The notes under the pieces are model-generated. The model made no database searches, was not told where the DNA came from, and saw only the letters and a program-made list of their open reading frames with translations. Of a DNA stretch of 64,000 nucleotides, positions 7,959-17,577 are shown piece by piece. The first letter of the stretch is position 1; each line of letters starts with the position of its first letter. Origin of the DNA: Planococcus circulans (lineage in GTDB: Bacteria; Bacillota; Bacilli; Bacillales_A; Planococcaceae); NCBI RefSeq assembly GCF_020023385.1, contig NZ_JAIQCL010000001.1, forward strand, positions 811,031 to 875,030, given 5' to 3'. The position numbers and the translations under genes were made by a program.

Positions 7959-9014
7959 ATGAAGAAAATGGGAAAAGTCGCGATGTTCTTTTTGGCACTT
8001 CTGCTGATTGTGCCACCTGCTTTGGCCGCTCCTGATTTGTCTGAGCAGCATTCGTTTTATGAAGAGATCAATTATCTGATGGAGCGTGATGTGATCACCG
8101 GCTATCCGGATGGCACGGTCCGGCCGGATGCTGTTGTCACCCGTGCCGAAGCGGCGATTATGATTGGCCGCCTGAAGGATTTGGATGGCACTCAACGCGA
8201 GACGAAGTTTCCGGATGTAACGGCCAACCAGCGGGCAAGCGGCTATATTGCTTCGGCTGAAGAAGCCGGCTATGTTTCCGGCTTTACGGATGGCACTTTC
8301 CGTCCGTATGCTGCGATTACGCGCGGAGATATGGCCATCATCGTCGACCGCCTCTTCAGCCTTGGCCTCACTGCACAAGTAGATTTCACAGATGTGTCGC
8401 AAAATATGAGAGCTTATGAAGCCATTTCGCGTATTTTGGCCGGCAACATCACCATCGGATATCCGGACAATACTTACCGTCCGTCTGCATCCGTGACGCG
8501 CGGACAGTTTGCAGCATTTTTAGGGCGCGGGCTTGAGCCTGCTTTCAAGAATAAAGCAGCGATTCCGGTTTCATTTATGAAAGACAAGACAAAAACCTAT
8601 ATCTACCAGACGCCTGAAGGAATCGAACGCCACAGCTATGCTTATGTGCCTGACCGGAGCGGCCGCGAGTACGGGTTCATGTGGTCCGTCGTTTCGGACA
8701 TTGGCACCGGCGAAGCTTTGTACGGGGAAATTGAAACGCATCGCACGTTTGGCCTTCAATTCATCCCGCAGGATATTTATGTGCTGGATCTTCAGTATCC
8801 GGTGCGGCTGGGTGATTCCTTCACAGATGAAAACAATCAAGTCTTCACGGTCACAGCTGTCGGCCAAACGGTCACCACCGATTACGGAACATTTGAGGAT
8901 GTTGTGGAAGTCACGGTCAATGGCTACAAGCATTATTACGCGGAAGGGCATGCGCGAATCCGCGTGGATAATCCTCAAGGGGATACAGTAAATCAACTGA
9001 TTGGGATGGAATGA
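7959..9014 (+). CDS. SLH-domain surface protein, paralogue A
   Basis: 351 residues from the ATG at 7959, chosen because AAAGG lies 8-9 bp upstream and the sequence begins with a clean signal peptide (KKMGKVAMFF to ALAAPD); a longer frame upstream has no such features. Three SLH repeats follow at about 28-205, each with the usual GYPDGT / TRAEAA or TRGDMA / TRGQFA pattern. The C-terminal 150 residues resemble no family I recognise, apart from the same region in the next gene. The product should sit on the wall via pyruvylated polymer. The stop codon is followed within 3 bp by a degenerate P repeat. Function beyond anchoring is unknown. Confidence 0.88.
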   Translation: MKKMGKVAMFFLALLLIVPPALAAPDLSEQHSFYEEINYLMERDVITGYPDGTVRPDAVVTRAEAAIMIGRLKDLDGTQRETKFPDVTANQRASGYIASAEEAGYVSGFTDGTFRPYAAITRGDMAIIVDRLFSLGLTAQVDFTDVSQNMRAYEAISRILAGNITIGYPDNTYRPSASVTRGQFAAFLGRGLEPAFKNKAAIPVSFMKDKTKTYIYQTPEGIERHSYAYVPDRSGREYGFMWSVVSDIGTGEALYGEIETHRTFGLQFIPQDIYVLDLQYPVRLGDSFTDENNQVFTVTAVGQTVTTDYGTFEDVVEVTVNGYKHYYAEGHARIRVDNPQGDTVNQLIGME

Positions 9015-9058
9015 GGAATTGTGTGGGTTTTGGGTGGATTTCTAGTACCTATACAATT
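9015..9058. repeat. Degenerate P palindrome at the 3' end of the SLH gene
   Basis: GAATTGTGTGGGT is intact, but the other arm is eroded to ACCTATACAATTTG and the GGTGCC core is lost. It begins directly after the stop codon. Confidence 0.55.
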
Positions 9059-9079
9059 TGAGCAATAAAATCTTTAATA

Positions 9080-9190
9080 GGTTTCTATAAGCCGCTTCGG
9101 ACGCTTTGGAGTAGGTTCCCACAATAAGCCAGGCAGCTGGAGAGCGCTGCCCGTCTTATTGCTCCACCCACTCCGGTGACGCGCCTTAAC
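9080..9190 (-). repeat. N/H repeat, reverse orientation
   Basis: Hairpin 9108-9174: outer stem GGAGTAGGT against ACCCACTCC, middle stem ACAATAAG against CTTATTGC, inner GGCAGC against GCTGCC. It lies between the two SLH paralogues. Confidence 0.8.
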
Positions 9191-9212
9191 TTAATCGGGA
9201 TAAATAGTATGA

Positions 9213-9256
9213 GAATTGTGTGGGTGCCAGGCACCCACGCAATTCTCACACAATTC
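9213..9256. repeat. P palindrome
   Basis: GAATTGTGTGGGTGCC and GGCACCCACGCAATTC around an A, followed by a second right arm (CTCACACAATT). It lies about 45 bp upstream of a TATACT motif at 9301-9306 that could be the -10 of the next gene; no good -35 is visible. Confidence 0.85.
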
Positions 9257-9348
9257 CAAAAATAATATTGGTAATTATCCCATTTTTGTAACTCTTAGGG
9301 TATACTGTACATGTAGAAAGTTTCAGATACCCGAGAGGATGGATAACT

Positions 9349-10434
9349 TTGAAAAAGACACTGATTCTGAGTAGTGCTGTACTGGCGTTCAGTTTAATGG
9401 GCACGCCTGCTTTGGCTGCTTCCGACTTGCCTGAGAACCACCGTTTCTATGACGAGATCGATTATCTTGTCGACAAGAAAGTCATTACCGGATATGAGGA
9501 TGGCACGTTCCGTCCTGACAAAACCGTCACCCGCGCAGAAGCTGCAATCATGATCGGCCAATTGAAGGATTTGGATGGCACGCAGAGAGCGACTGGCTTT
9601 AAAGACGTCAGTAAATCCAGTAAAGCGAGCGGCTATATTGCTGCTGCACAAGAAGCCGGTTATTTGAATGGTTATCCCGATAAGACCTTCCGTCCGGATG
9701 CACCCATTACCCGCGGAGACATGGCAATCCTGCTGTCGAATATTTTCACGATGCCTCTTTGGGGTGCCACTGACTTTAAGGATGTCTCTGCGAATATGAA
9801 AGCATTCGAGCCGATTAACCAACTGGTTTCCTACAATATCACCGCCGGTTATCCCGACAGAACCTATCGTCCGTTAACCAACGTGACCCGCGGCCAGTTC
9901 TCGGCATTCCTTGCCCGCGGATTGGAACCTGTATTCAAGAACGATACCCACATGGAAAATTCTTATTTGCGTGATAAAACAAAGGTTTATTCCTACCGCT
10001 CAGCTGACGGTATAGTACTGAATGCGCGATATACGGACGATTCACACCTTAATGGCGAACCACTCGGTTTCCTTTGGGAAAACTATAATGAAGACGTAGA
10101 AGATATTTTCTATACGGAAGACGAAACCTACGATATGTATAATATCGGCTTCCCTTTCTCTGAATATATAACCGAATTGGTTTATCCGATCAAAAAAGGA
10201 AAAGTGTTTAATATCGACAACCCTTTTGCACCAGTAAGTAAAATTACCGGAGTCAACGTCACTGTCAAAACACCTTATAAAACCTTTACCAATGCAGTCG
10301 AAGTTACAGTTCCATATGATTCTTCCGTTAACCACGATACGGGCTATAAATATTATATGGTCGAAGGGTTCGGCACGGTTAAAACCGTCGGCCTCGATGG
10401 TAAAATTTCGTCAGAATTGATAAAAGTACAGTAA
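9349..10434 (+). CDS. SLH-domain surface protein, paralogue B
   Basis: 361 residues starting at a TTG with GAGAGGATGG upstream; the first residues KKTLILSSAVLAF form a signal peptide ending near LAAS. Three SLH repeats (about 28-200) closely follow those of the preceding gene in order and wording (GYEDGTFRPD, TRAEAAIMIG, KASGYIAAAQEAGY). This makes the two an old tandem duplication separated by a P and an H repeat. The C-terminal 160 residues differ more and are rich in aromatic and acidic residues; I do not recognise the domain. The stop is followed 1 bp later by a half P palindrome and then a shared terminator with the convergent protease gene. A wall-bound surface protein of unknown activity. 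Confidence 0.88.
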   Translation: MKKTLILSSAVLAFSLMGTPALAASDLPENHRFYDEIDYLVDKKVITGYEDGTFRPDKTVTRAEAAIMIGQLKDLDGTQRATGFKDVSKSSKASGYIAAAQEAGYLNGYPDKTFRPDAPITRGDMAILLSNIFTMPLWGATDFKDVSANMKAFEPINQLVSYNITAGYPDRTYRPLTNVTRGQFSAFLARGLEPVFKNDTHMENSYLRDKTKVYSYRSADGIVLNARYTDDSHLNGEPLGFLWENYNEDVEDIFYTEDETYDMYNIGFPFSEYITELVYPIKKGKVFNIDNPFAPVSKITGVNVTVKTPYKTFTNAVEVTVPYDSSVNHDTGYKYYMVEGFGTVKTVGLDGKISSELIKVQ

Positions 10435-10435
10435 T

Positions 10436-10469
10436 CGGTGCCTGGCACCCGCACAATTCCCACACAATT
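10436..10469. repeat. Half P palindrome abutting a stop codon
   Basis: Only the centre and right arm remain (GGTGCCTGGCACCCGCAC, then a second right arm). The left arm is missing, as if the copy is joined to the gene end. Confidence 0.7.
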
Positions 10470-10470
10470 C

Positions 10471-10513
10471 AATAGAAAAAGCCGGAAGCAGCTGCTTCCG
10501 GCTTTTTCTATTG
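10471..10513. terminator. Bidirectional terminator between convergent genes
   Basis: AATAGAAAAAGCCGGAAGCA pairs with its complement, giving a long perfect stem with A-rich and T-rich flanks on both strands. It can stop the SLH gene (+) and the Vpr-like gene (-). Confidence 0.9.
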
Positions 10514-10531
10514 AGATATTCTCACGCTCTA

Positions 10532-10586
10532 GATCTGTTCTTGATCTGTTCTTGATCTGTTCTTGATCTGCTCTTGATCTGCTCTT
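10532..10586. repeat. Five tandem copies of an 11-bp repeat
   Basis: GATCTGTTCTT occurs three times and GATCTGCTCTT twice, head to tail, just downstream of the Vpr-like stop codon. It is probably a slippage-prone microsatellite. Confidence 0.9.
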
Positions 10587-10599
10587 ACTCCATTCCTAC

Positions 10600-13500
10600 T
10601 CAGTGTTTAACAGGCTTACCAGGCTTATCGGGTTTGCCTTTTCCTGGTTTCTCAGGCTTGTCGGGTTTGCCCTTGCCTGGCTTGTCCGGTTTTCCTGGCT
10701 TGGTTGGAGCTGCCTTCGTGATGGTGAAGACGGCCTCTGTTACGTGGCCACCCAAATCGATGACTTTCAGCTTGATTTCGTTTGCTCCATCGGCCGGCAC
10801 CGGCACAGTGGTGGTGATGTCCTGGTCGAAATTCTTCAGGTGGTAAGGGGCTGTCAGGTCTTGGGCGAAAATTTCGCTGTCAAAGTAATACGCGCGGATT
10901 TCGTCGAAATTGTCTTTGACGTTGAAAGTGATTTCCACTTCGTCCTGGTCAAGGCCGATTGTTTTCGGCACGTCTGTCAAGGTGATGACCGCTGGAGTGG
11001 TGTCGACCAGCACTTGGCGGCGAATTTCCATCTCGTTGCCGAATTCGTCGATGGCTTTGACTTTGACGTAATGGGAGCCATCCGCTAAGGTCAGCTTGTG
11101 GCTGAAGGTCTTGCCGTCAAATTCAGTTGCCGGCTCGCCGTTGACTGTCAGGGAAATGATTTTCGAATCGTCTTCCACGCGTCCAGCGACGGCCACTTCT
11201 TTGGTTTTGTGCACCGACAGGACATCCGGCTTGTCGATGTAGATGACCGGTTTGACGGTTTCAGGTGTTGCCGTCGATAGGTCGACCACTTGTTGGTTGC
11301 CGGCCGTATCGTAGAATACCGCTGTCAGTTTGTCGCCTGCTTTCAGCTCTTCCGTTACCGCAAAGCTCGTGACTGTCGGTGCCAATGACTCGTCTGCAGG
11401 CGTCGCCGCATTTTCCGTCAGTTCTTTGTCATTCAGGAAGACTTCCCAGCGATCCGGGCCAGAGCCTTCTGGGTTGTCGTTGAAGCTTGCCACTTCCACC
11501 AGCTTGGCCGCTGCGTTGAAGCTTGCTGCTGCAACGGGTGCTACGGTATCGACTTTCACTGGGAATTCAATTGTCTGCCATTCCGCATTTTCATAATCGA
11601 TCACTGCGCGCAATTGAATTTGGTAATCGCCGTCCGCTACGGCTTTTTCAAGTACTTTTCCATCCCAGCCATTGGCCGGATTGAAGTTATACGACTCATC
11701 GGCTGAATAGTTCTTCACCAATTCGTCTTCTGTCCGGATGGTCCGCAAGGTGTTGCCCGCTGCGTCCAGCACGTTCACTTCAAAGTTCTTGGCATTTCGC
11801 AGCAATGAATACACTGGAATTACCTGGTCTTTCAGGCCATCGCCATTCGGGGAAAACGCGAATCGTTCCGGCACAAAGTCCGGCTGATGCGTTCCGCCTG
11901 TGATGGTCTCGCCGTTTTCATCCACCAGGAAGGTCATTCCGTAATACGTGGCTGGATCCCATGCGAAGTAATCGAAGATATTCGCATCATCCCATCCGCC
12001 GTTAAAGCCGAAGTATGGAACGACCAATTCCGTATTGCCCGTCACTTCTTCGTTGGCATCCGTCAAGGTCAGGAAGCCGTCTACGAAAAAGCCGTTGGTG
12101 AATGCTTGATAAGCCGCATCGTTTTCCAGTGCGGACACATCGACTGCGACGGTAATGTCCTGGCTGCCGTTAGCCGGAACCGTCACTGTTTTCGGCACAT
12201 CAATCGCCACTTGTTCCGTGACGACATTTGATCCTGCGATGTTCGGTGCCGTCACCTGGACGCCGCTCGCCGTTAAGGCTTTATCCGTCTGGACATTGAC
12301 AGCTACGTTATAATTTGCCGGCTCATCCGAGAAATTCTGTGCCGTCACTGTGAACGTGAATTTGTTGTCTTTGATTTCTTTTAATGCCACTTTCCCTTCG
12401 CCTGTCGCTTGTTCAGTCACCGTCACGTCAGTCGACAAGGCATCATGCAATTGCATCAAGCCTGCTCCCTGGCGGCGCGGTGAAACGAATTCCCCAGCGA
12501 TCAATTCTACGGGATTCGCTGTATTCATCATTAGGTTTTTGGCGAATTGAACACGTTCCTTGCCGTCGAGCCCCAATTCCTCGATGCGTTGGAAAATCAA
12601 AGCCGTACCGCCTGAAACATGCGGTGCTGCCATCGACGTTCCGCTCATCAAGCCGTACTCATCGTTGTTCAATGTCGAGAAGATATTGCCGCCCGGTGCT
12701 GTGATTTCCGGTTTGAAATCCAGGTTCGGCGTTGGTCCCCATGAAGTGAAATCACTCATCTGTCCAGCTGTCGGACTTTGGGTTTCCAGGTATTCCCCGT
12801 CAAACAAAACCGTCACCCTCTGGCCGGCGTCGATCAACGCTTTCATAGCCACACCGTCCGCCTGAAGGGCTGACATATAAGGAATCGTGATGGATGGATT
12901 GGACGCCATATTGATGGTGCCTGACGTGTTGTTGTAGATGATGACACCGGTCGCTCCTGCAGTTTGTGCGTTGATCGCTTTTTCCACGAACGGATTGCCA
13001 CCGCGTGAAATCAGTGCGAATTTACCGGTGAAATCTTTTCCTGCAAAGTCAGCGGCCATACCCAGTCCCGCATCCGCCACTTCATAGGAAGCTTCCGGCA
13101 AATCGCGTGGATCTTTGTCGTTCGCCAATAGGTACATGGCGCGCCCGGCTTCTTCCCCGTCCGCCTGGTACGCAAAGCTCATGGCCGTGATCATGTCGTT
13201 TTCAAAAGATGCGACACCAAACGAGTCGAATGAAACACTTGGCGAGCCGGTCAAGCCGTAATCCTGGTTTTCAGCATAGGGATAAAAATAACCCGATCCC
13301 AGCATATCCGAGTTTCCGGCTGAAATGGATACCAGGATGCCACTGTTTGTGGCGCGTTCAACCGCCTGTTGTTCAGGGTTCGAGGAATCCACAAATCCGG
13401 AAACGGAGCCCAATGACATATTGATGACATCCGCCCCCAATTTGATGGAATCATCGATGGCTTTAATGTAGATATCGCCGTAAGTCGATGGATACAACGG

Positions 13501-14406
13501 ATCATTGCCGAACACTTTCAGCGCAAGCAATTGCGCTTCCGGAGCTACGCCCTTGATACCGCCGTTTTCTTCATTGCCGTTGGCTCCCACTGTGCCGGCT
13601 ACGTGCATGCCATGCATCGAAGCTTCCGGTCCGAGGTCCAGGATTTCATTGTTGCCGTCCATGTAATTGTAGCCGAACGGCACTTTAGGCGTGAAATACT
13701 GGCCATTTTCCACTGAGCCATCGCCCAATAGCGCGCCGACATCGGCTTTGGTGATGTCACCTGAAACGTCATCGCTCAAGACCATGTCTTTGTGGCTCGG
13801 GTCGATGCCGGTATCGATGACGCCGACGACCATCCCTTCGCCTTTATAGTCGTAATCGTTCCAGACTTGTTGCGCCTGGACAAGTTCTTTGGAGTATTTC
13901 ATTTCCGGTTTGATTTCCGGACGTTGGTATTCGGTTGATTCGTAGACAGCTTTGACGCCGCTTTGAGAAGCGATGTCTTTGACTTTTCCGGCTTCCACTT
14001 CAGCCGAGAAGCCATTGAAGACCGTCGTGAAATTTTCTAGGTATGTAATGCCGGGTGCCAGTTTCGAGATGGATGACTGAACTGAATTTTGTTCAGAACT
14101 GACTGCCGCTTCCAAGGTTTCTTTCTGGGACGCTGGCAGATTTTTGTAGAGCACGCCTTTGCGTGTCGCGTTTTCGATTGCCGGTTCGCTTGCGAGTTCC
14201 ACGATGATCCGCACTTGTTTGTTCGGATCTTTCGGATTTTCAAGCGTTTCCGGAATCTTCACTGCCGGCTTTTTCAGCTGCAGCTCCTGGCCAGCCCCAG
14301 CTGCTTTATTCGGCGCAGCTGAAACGCCTGGCAAGCCTGCCGAAACAGTTCCAAAAGCTACCAGAAACACCAATGCCATCAATAAAATTGAACGTATCTT
14401 CCCCAA
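10600..14406 (-). CDS. Vpr-like secreted subtilisin (S8) with PA domain and Lys/Pro-rich tail
   Basis: 1268 residues. A signal peptide (about 1-31) is followed by an inhibitor I9-type propeptide (about 62-165). The S8 catalytic domain has D198 (VIDTG), H268 (HGMHVAGT) and S591 (GTSMAAPH). A protease-associated insert lies at about 420-540, followed by Fn3/Ig-like repeats (about 650-1220) and a tail of PGKPDKPGKG-type repeats to the end. It is longer than Bacillus Vpr, mainly through the C-terminal Ig-like region. The tail is very basic and could bind anionic wall polymers; no SLH domain or sortase motif is present. A close paralogue of nearly the same architecture, but lacking the tail, is at 31669-35331. 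Expected role: extracellular protein degradation or processing. Confidence 0.93.
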   Translation of the reverse strand: MGKIRSILLMALVFLVAFGTVSAGLPGVSAAPNKAAGAGQELQLKKPAVKIPETLENPKDPNKQVRIIVELASEPAIENATRKGVLYKNLPASQKETLEAAVSSEQNSVQSSISKLAPGITYLENFTTVFNGFSAEVEAGKVKDIASQSGVKAVYESTEYQRPEIKPEMKYSKELVQAQQVWNDYDYKGEGMVVGVIDTGIDPSHKDMVLSDDVSGDITKADVGALLGDGSVENGQYFTPKVPFGYNYMDGNNEILDLGPEASMHGMHVAGTVGANGNEENGGIKGVAPEAQLLALKVFGNDPLYPSTYGDIYIKAIDDSIKLGADVINMSLGSVSGFVDSSNPEQQAVERATNSGILVSISAGNSDMLGSGYFYPYAENQDYGLTGSPSVSFDSFGVASFENDMITAMSFAYQADGEEAGRAMYLLANDKDPRDLPEASYEVADAGLGMAADFAGKDFTGKFALISRGGNPFVEKAINAQTAGATGVIIYNNTSGTINMASNPSITIPYMSALQADGVAMKALIDAGQRVTVLFDGEYLETQSPTAGQMSDFTSWGPTPNLDFKPEITAPGGNIFSTLNNDEYGLMSGTSMAAPHVSGGTALIFQRIEELGLDGKERVQFAKNLMMNTANPVELIAGEFVSPRRQGAGLMQLHDALSTDVTVTEQATGEGKVALKEIKDNKFTFTVTAQNFSDEPANYNVAVNVQTDKALTASGVQVTAPNIAGSNVVTEQVAIDVPKTVTVPANGSQDITVAVDVSALENDAAYQAFTNGFFVDGFLTLTDANEEVTGNTELVVPYFGFNGGWDDANIFDYFAWDPATYYGMTFLVDENGETITGGTHQPDFVPERFAFSPNGDGLKDQVIPVYSLLRNAKNFEVNVLDAAGNTLRTIRTEDELVKNYSADESYNFNPANGWDGKVLEKAVADGDYQIQLRAVIDYENAEWQTIEFPVKVDTVAPVAAASFNAAAKLVEVASFNDNPEGSGPDRWEVFLNDKELTENAATPADESLAPTVTSFAVTEELKAGDKLTAVFYDTAGNQQVVDLSTATPETVKPVIYIDKPDVLSVHKTKEVAVAGRVEDDSKIISLTVNGEPATEFDGKTFSHKLTLADGSHYVKVKAIDEFGNEMEIRRQVLVDTTPAVITLTDVPKTIGLDQDEVEITFNVKDNFDEIRAYYFDSEIFAQDLTAPYHLKNFDQDITTTVPVPADGANEIKLKVIDLGGHVTEAVFTITKAAPTKPGKPDKPGKGKPDKPEKPGKGKPDKPGKPVKH

Positions 14407-14556
14407 TCTTTCTCCCCCTCGTCAAAATAATGGAATTTTCAAACTAAAAGACAGTTTAAATTTACCATAATTCACGGCTTAAGCGACCAAACGCTAATCA
14501 AAATAATATTACGTTTATGTTACGTTTATTACAAAATGATACATATTGAATCGATG

Positions 14557-14590
14557 AGAAAACCCGTCATGCCAGAGGCAGACGGGTTTC
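14557..14590 (-). terminator. Terminator of the SLH subtilisin gene
   Basis: AAACCCGTC and GACGGGTTT form a stem with a 12-nt loop about 50 bp past the stop on the minus strand. The T run is short (TTTTC), so the call is moderate. Confidence 0.6.
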
Positions 14591-14639
14591 GAAAGGGGTA
14601 TGCAGTTTTATGGAAATGAAAATGAAGACAGTCCGCGCT

Positions 14640-16550
14640 TTACATCGAAGCCAGTCGATAGATGAAGATGGCCAATTCGCCGCGTTTTACATTGTTGACG
14701 ACGCCGAATTGTGTAGCGCTGATGCCGTTGGTGATTTTATTGGCGGCCAGCGCATTGACCGCTTCTTCGTAGCGGGAGGATACGTCGGTAAACGGCAATT
14801 TCTCACCGTTCGGCTGAAGCTTATAACCGTTTTTCAGAATCAAGGCGATTTCGCCCCGCGTCAGCTTTTGGGTTGCCCCGAAGGTCGTTTTCGTCTTGCC
14901 GCTGATATAGCCCGCATGTTTTAATGCGTTCACTGACGGCACGGCACGGGCCGGGACATCGGTGAATCCGGATGCTGGCGCAGCGGCCAGGTCCAAATTG
15001 AGTTCTTTTGCCAGCCAGATGGCGGCGTCTACACGAAGGATGTCGTTTTGAACGCCAAACCGTGTGGAGCTTTCACCATTGGTGACCCCTCTTTTCACCA
15101 GGTATTCGACTGAAGGAAAATAGGCAGCAGAGACATCTGTGAAAAGATCCGCAGTTTGTGGAACTGTTATTTTCAATGAAGCGGTTTTATTTCCTAAAGT
15201 TGCAGTGACGGTGGTGCTCCCAACTGCTTTCATCGTCACTTTTCCTTTAGAGACGGTGGCTACTGCCGGATTTGATGAAACCCATTGTGCGGTTTGGGCC
15301 GCATCGATGGCTTCGCCGTTCGTATAGCTCGCCGTCACAGCCAGTTGAACCGATTTGCCGACTGCGCTGGTGATCGACGCTTTATCGAAAGCCAGTGTCA
15401 GAAGTGGATTGCCCACTTCAGAAATTCGCGGTGCTTTATAGGAAGAAATCTGAATCAATCCATGGCCGTAGAGGGGATCTCTGCCAGCTTTGCCCAAGTC
15501 TTTCGCTTCCTGTGCCATCACGGCCCGCAATTCCTTGTTCGTCAATTTTGGGTACGCCTGCTTCATCAAAGCCAATTGCCCAGCGACGTACGGCGTCGCC
15601 ATAGAGGTACCGGACATCAGGCTGTAGCGGTTACTTGGCAATGTGCTGTAGATGTTCAGCCCAGGGGCCACCACTTCAACCGCAGGTCCTGTCGATGAAA
15701 ATGGTGCGCGAAGCAAGTTTTGCCCTAATGCACCCACCGCAATGACGGATGGATAGCGTGCCGGATACTCGACATTATCGCCTATCCCCGTATTGGTGCC
15801 GACATTGCCGGCTGCTGCTACGATCAATATTCCTCTGGCATAAGCTTTGTCGAAAACTTCCTTAAAGACGGTGGAATCTTCCGGCGAACCGCCACTCAAG
15901 TTGATGATGTCCATATTATTGGTGATCGCCCAGTTGACGCTTTCAATCAAATCGGATAAATAGGCGTCGCCTTTGCTGTCAAATGCTTTGACGGCGTACA
16001 GGCTCGCTTCGTGTGCCACACCTTTTAAGCCGATGCTGTTATTTTTGGCACCGATGATTCCGGCGACATGCGTTCCATGCCCTTGATCGTCCGCATAGGA
16101 AGTCATGCCATCGATAGCGGAATAGCCACCGGCGATGACCAAATCTTCATGTCTGGTGATCCCCGAATCGATGACGGCGACTTTCACGCCTTTTCCTGTA
16201 AATCCGGAATTCCAAGCCGCAGCTGCTTTGATCTGCGGAATTCCCCAGCCTTCCGATTGAGCACTAAGAGAAAAGACGATATCTTCTTCAATCGCTTTGA
16301 CGGAAGGATCGGCCAAAAGCTTCGCAGCTTCCGCTTCTGTCATTTCCGCAGATACAATCGATACTTCCTCATAGGCCTCTACCTCAGAGCCGCCGAAATC
16401 TTCGGTCTTTTCAGCGATTGAAAAGCTCTTTTGCTCTTCCTCGTAGACGATAATCATCCGTTTTTCCGGATTGTCATCCGCTGAAGCCGTTAATTGCCCC
16501 AGACCCGTAACCAGAAGTAAAGCGCTCAACGTGCTATACAGTATTTTCAA
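14640..16550 (-). CDS. SLH-anchored subtilisin-like protease with Big2 domain
   Basis: 636 residues. Signal peptide (about 1-24), short propeptide (about 30-95), S8 domain with D128 (VIDSG), H161 (HGTHVAG) and S316 (GTSMATPY), a bacterial Ig-like (Big2) domain at about 385-465, and three SLH repeats at about 468-636. The C-terminal SLH block would fix the protease to the wall polymer made by the CsaB-dependent pathway, unlike the freely secreted Vpr-like enzymes nearby. All catalytic residues are present. The upstream 300 bp are AT-rich, but no promoter stands out. Possible roles are surface protein maturation or nutrient proteolysis; the substrate cannot be inferred. Confidence 0.92.
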   Translation of the reverse strand: MKILYSTLSALLLVTGLGQLTASADDNPEKRMIIVYEEEQKSFSIAEKTEDFGGSEVEAYEEVSIVSAEMTEAEAAKLLADPSVKAIEEDIVFSLSAQSEGWGIPQIKAAAAWNSGFTGKGVKVAVIDSGITRHEDLVIAGGYSAIDGMTSYADDQGHGTHVAGIIGAKNNSIGLKGVAHEASLYAVKAFDSKGDAYLSDLIESVNWAITNNMDIINLSGGSPEDSTVFKEVFDKAYARGILIVAAAGNVGTNTGIGDNVEYPARYPSVIAVGALGQNLLRAPFSSTGPAVEVVAPGLNIYSTLPSNRYSLMSGTSMATPYVAGQLALMKQAYPKLTNKELRAVMAQEAKDLGKAGRDPLYGHGLIQISSYKAPRISEVGNPLLTLAFDKASITSAVGKSVQLAVTASYTNGEAIDAAQTAQWVSSNPAVATVSKGKVTMKAVGSTTVTATLGNKTASLKITVPQTADLFTDVSAAYFPSVEYLVKRGVTNGESSTRFGVQNDILRVDAAIWLAKELNLDLAAAPASGFTDVPARAVPSVNALKHAGYISGKTKTTFGATQKLTRGEIALILKNGYKLQPNGEKLPFTDVSSRYEEAVNALAANKITNGISATQFGVVNNVKRGELAIFIYRLASM

Positions 16551-16859
16551 TAAAAAAAACCCCTTTGCTATTCCGAATTATTTTAGTAGAATTTTCCAAA
16601 AATATAAGAAATATTTAACAGACATATAAGTTCTATTACCAATATCAGTATATAAGATGTAGAAAGAAGCGTCAAAGCCAATTGTGTCCATTGTTTGATT
16701 ACTTGTATTGTACTCACTTCCAGTTGAGATGAAAAGGGCTTTCGCTTAAATTTATACTAGAAAAGAGTAATTTATACTAATATCTGGGGGATGGCCATAA
16801 CAGTGAAGGCTGGACAAAAGCTTAAGCAGGACAGCGCAGCGAGTTTGAAAAGCAAGACA
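16551..16859. other. Intergenic leader region, no gene supported
   Basis: AT-rich upstream region of the SLH subtilisin. A frame from a GTG at 16803 with GGGGGATGG upstream runs into the E repeat. It encodes a basic peptide I do not recognise and is probably not a gene, or is a remnant. Confidence 0.4.
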
Positions 16860-17150
16860 AGGATGAGAACAGTAGAGTGCAATGGATTTAGGGGGAAGAA
16901 GTCGCTTCAGGTGGACGCTTTCCGGGGGGCTCGCGCCGAACTAACTCGGGCTTAGCGCCCGAGTGGATTTCGGCACTTCACTGGTTCCCCCAGGAGTCGC
17001 CACCTTCCGCTCTTTCTTCTAGTTTTTTGGGAGATAAGGAGTGAGGCGTCACTCTTTATCGGAGGAATGCGGAAAGCATAGGCATCGAGCTGATCACGAA
17101 CAGGTGTGGGACTTTCGCAGAAACGTTTGTTTCTGCATCATTTTGTGTGG
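16860..17150 (+). repeat. E element, copy 1, with conserved 3' flank
   Basis: A GC-rich block with GTGGACGCTTTCCGGGGGGC, CTCGGGCTTAGCGCCCGAG (a stem) and CCACCTTCCGCTCTTTCTTC. It is followed by a flank with GGAGATAAGGAGTG-type sequence and TTTCGCAGAAACG. Block and flank recur together at 22925-23285. No coding potential is apparent. Confidence 0.8.
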
Positions 17151-17187
17151 TGAACTTGAGATTTCTTTATTGGTGGCTGCTTGGGGT

Positions 17188-17577
17188 TCTACCTGAATGT
17201 TCGGGGCTTCTACATGAACGATTGGAGCGGCTACTTGAAATTTTCATATCTATAACTGAAATTTTTGCTCCTTTACATGAACAATCTTCATCCTTACCTC
17301 AATTCGATGTTTTTTACAAAGTTCAAGCCCCTGAATGGAAGCTGCTCGCGTGGCGAACAGCCGGGGATAGGGAGTGACATTTTCTGATCAGGTATTGTCC
17401 ACACACAGGATGTAATTTCCCTCATGAAATTCGTGTAGGAAAGGAAATCTTTCATGTAGAGAAGTTAATAAGTGAGATAGCATCCTCACTTTCTTATAGT
17501 AGAAACTTAAAATTGTTAGGTAGAGATGCCCCACTCTTCCTCTAGAAACACAAATCCATTTATAGACTTTACCCACC
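17188..17577 (+). repeat. A21 element, copy 2
   Basis: Left-arm cores at 17188, 17209, 17230, 17251, 17272 and 17293, all 21 bp apart (TCTACCT, TCTACAT, GCTACTT, TATAACT, TTTACAT, CTTACCT). Central hairpin 17341-17361. Right-arm cores begin at 17433 and 17454 and continue to about 17575 with 20-22 bp spacing. Its left-arm intervals match copy 3 at 23348 closely. Confidence 0.85.

Noticed and set aside
16803..16950. Small basic protein starting at a GTG near 16803
   Set aside because: It has a fair ribosome binding site but runs straight into the E repeat, which supplies its second half and stop. There is no recognisable family.
17147..17377. A 76-residue protein with Leu-rich 7-residue repeats (LHE/LPE)
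   Set aside because: The heptad comes from the 21-bp DNA period. The other arm gives the same pattern on the opposite strand, and 20- or 22-bp steps break the frame in some copies.
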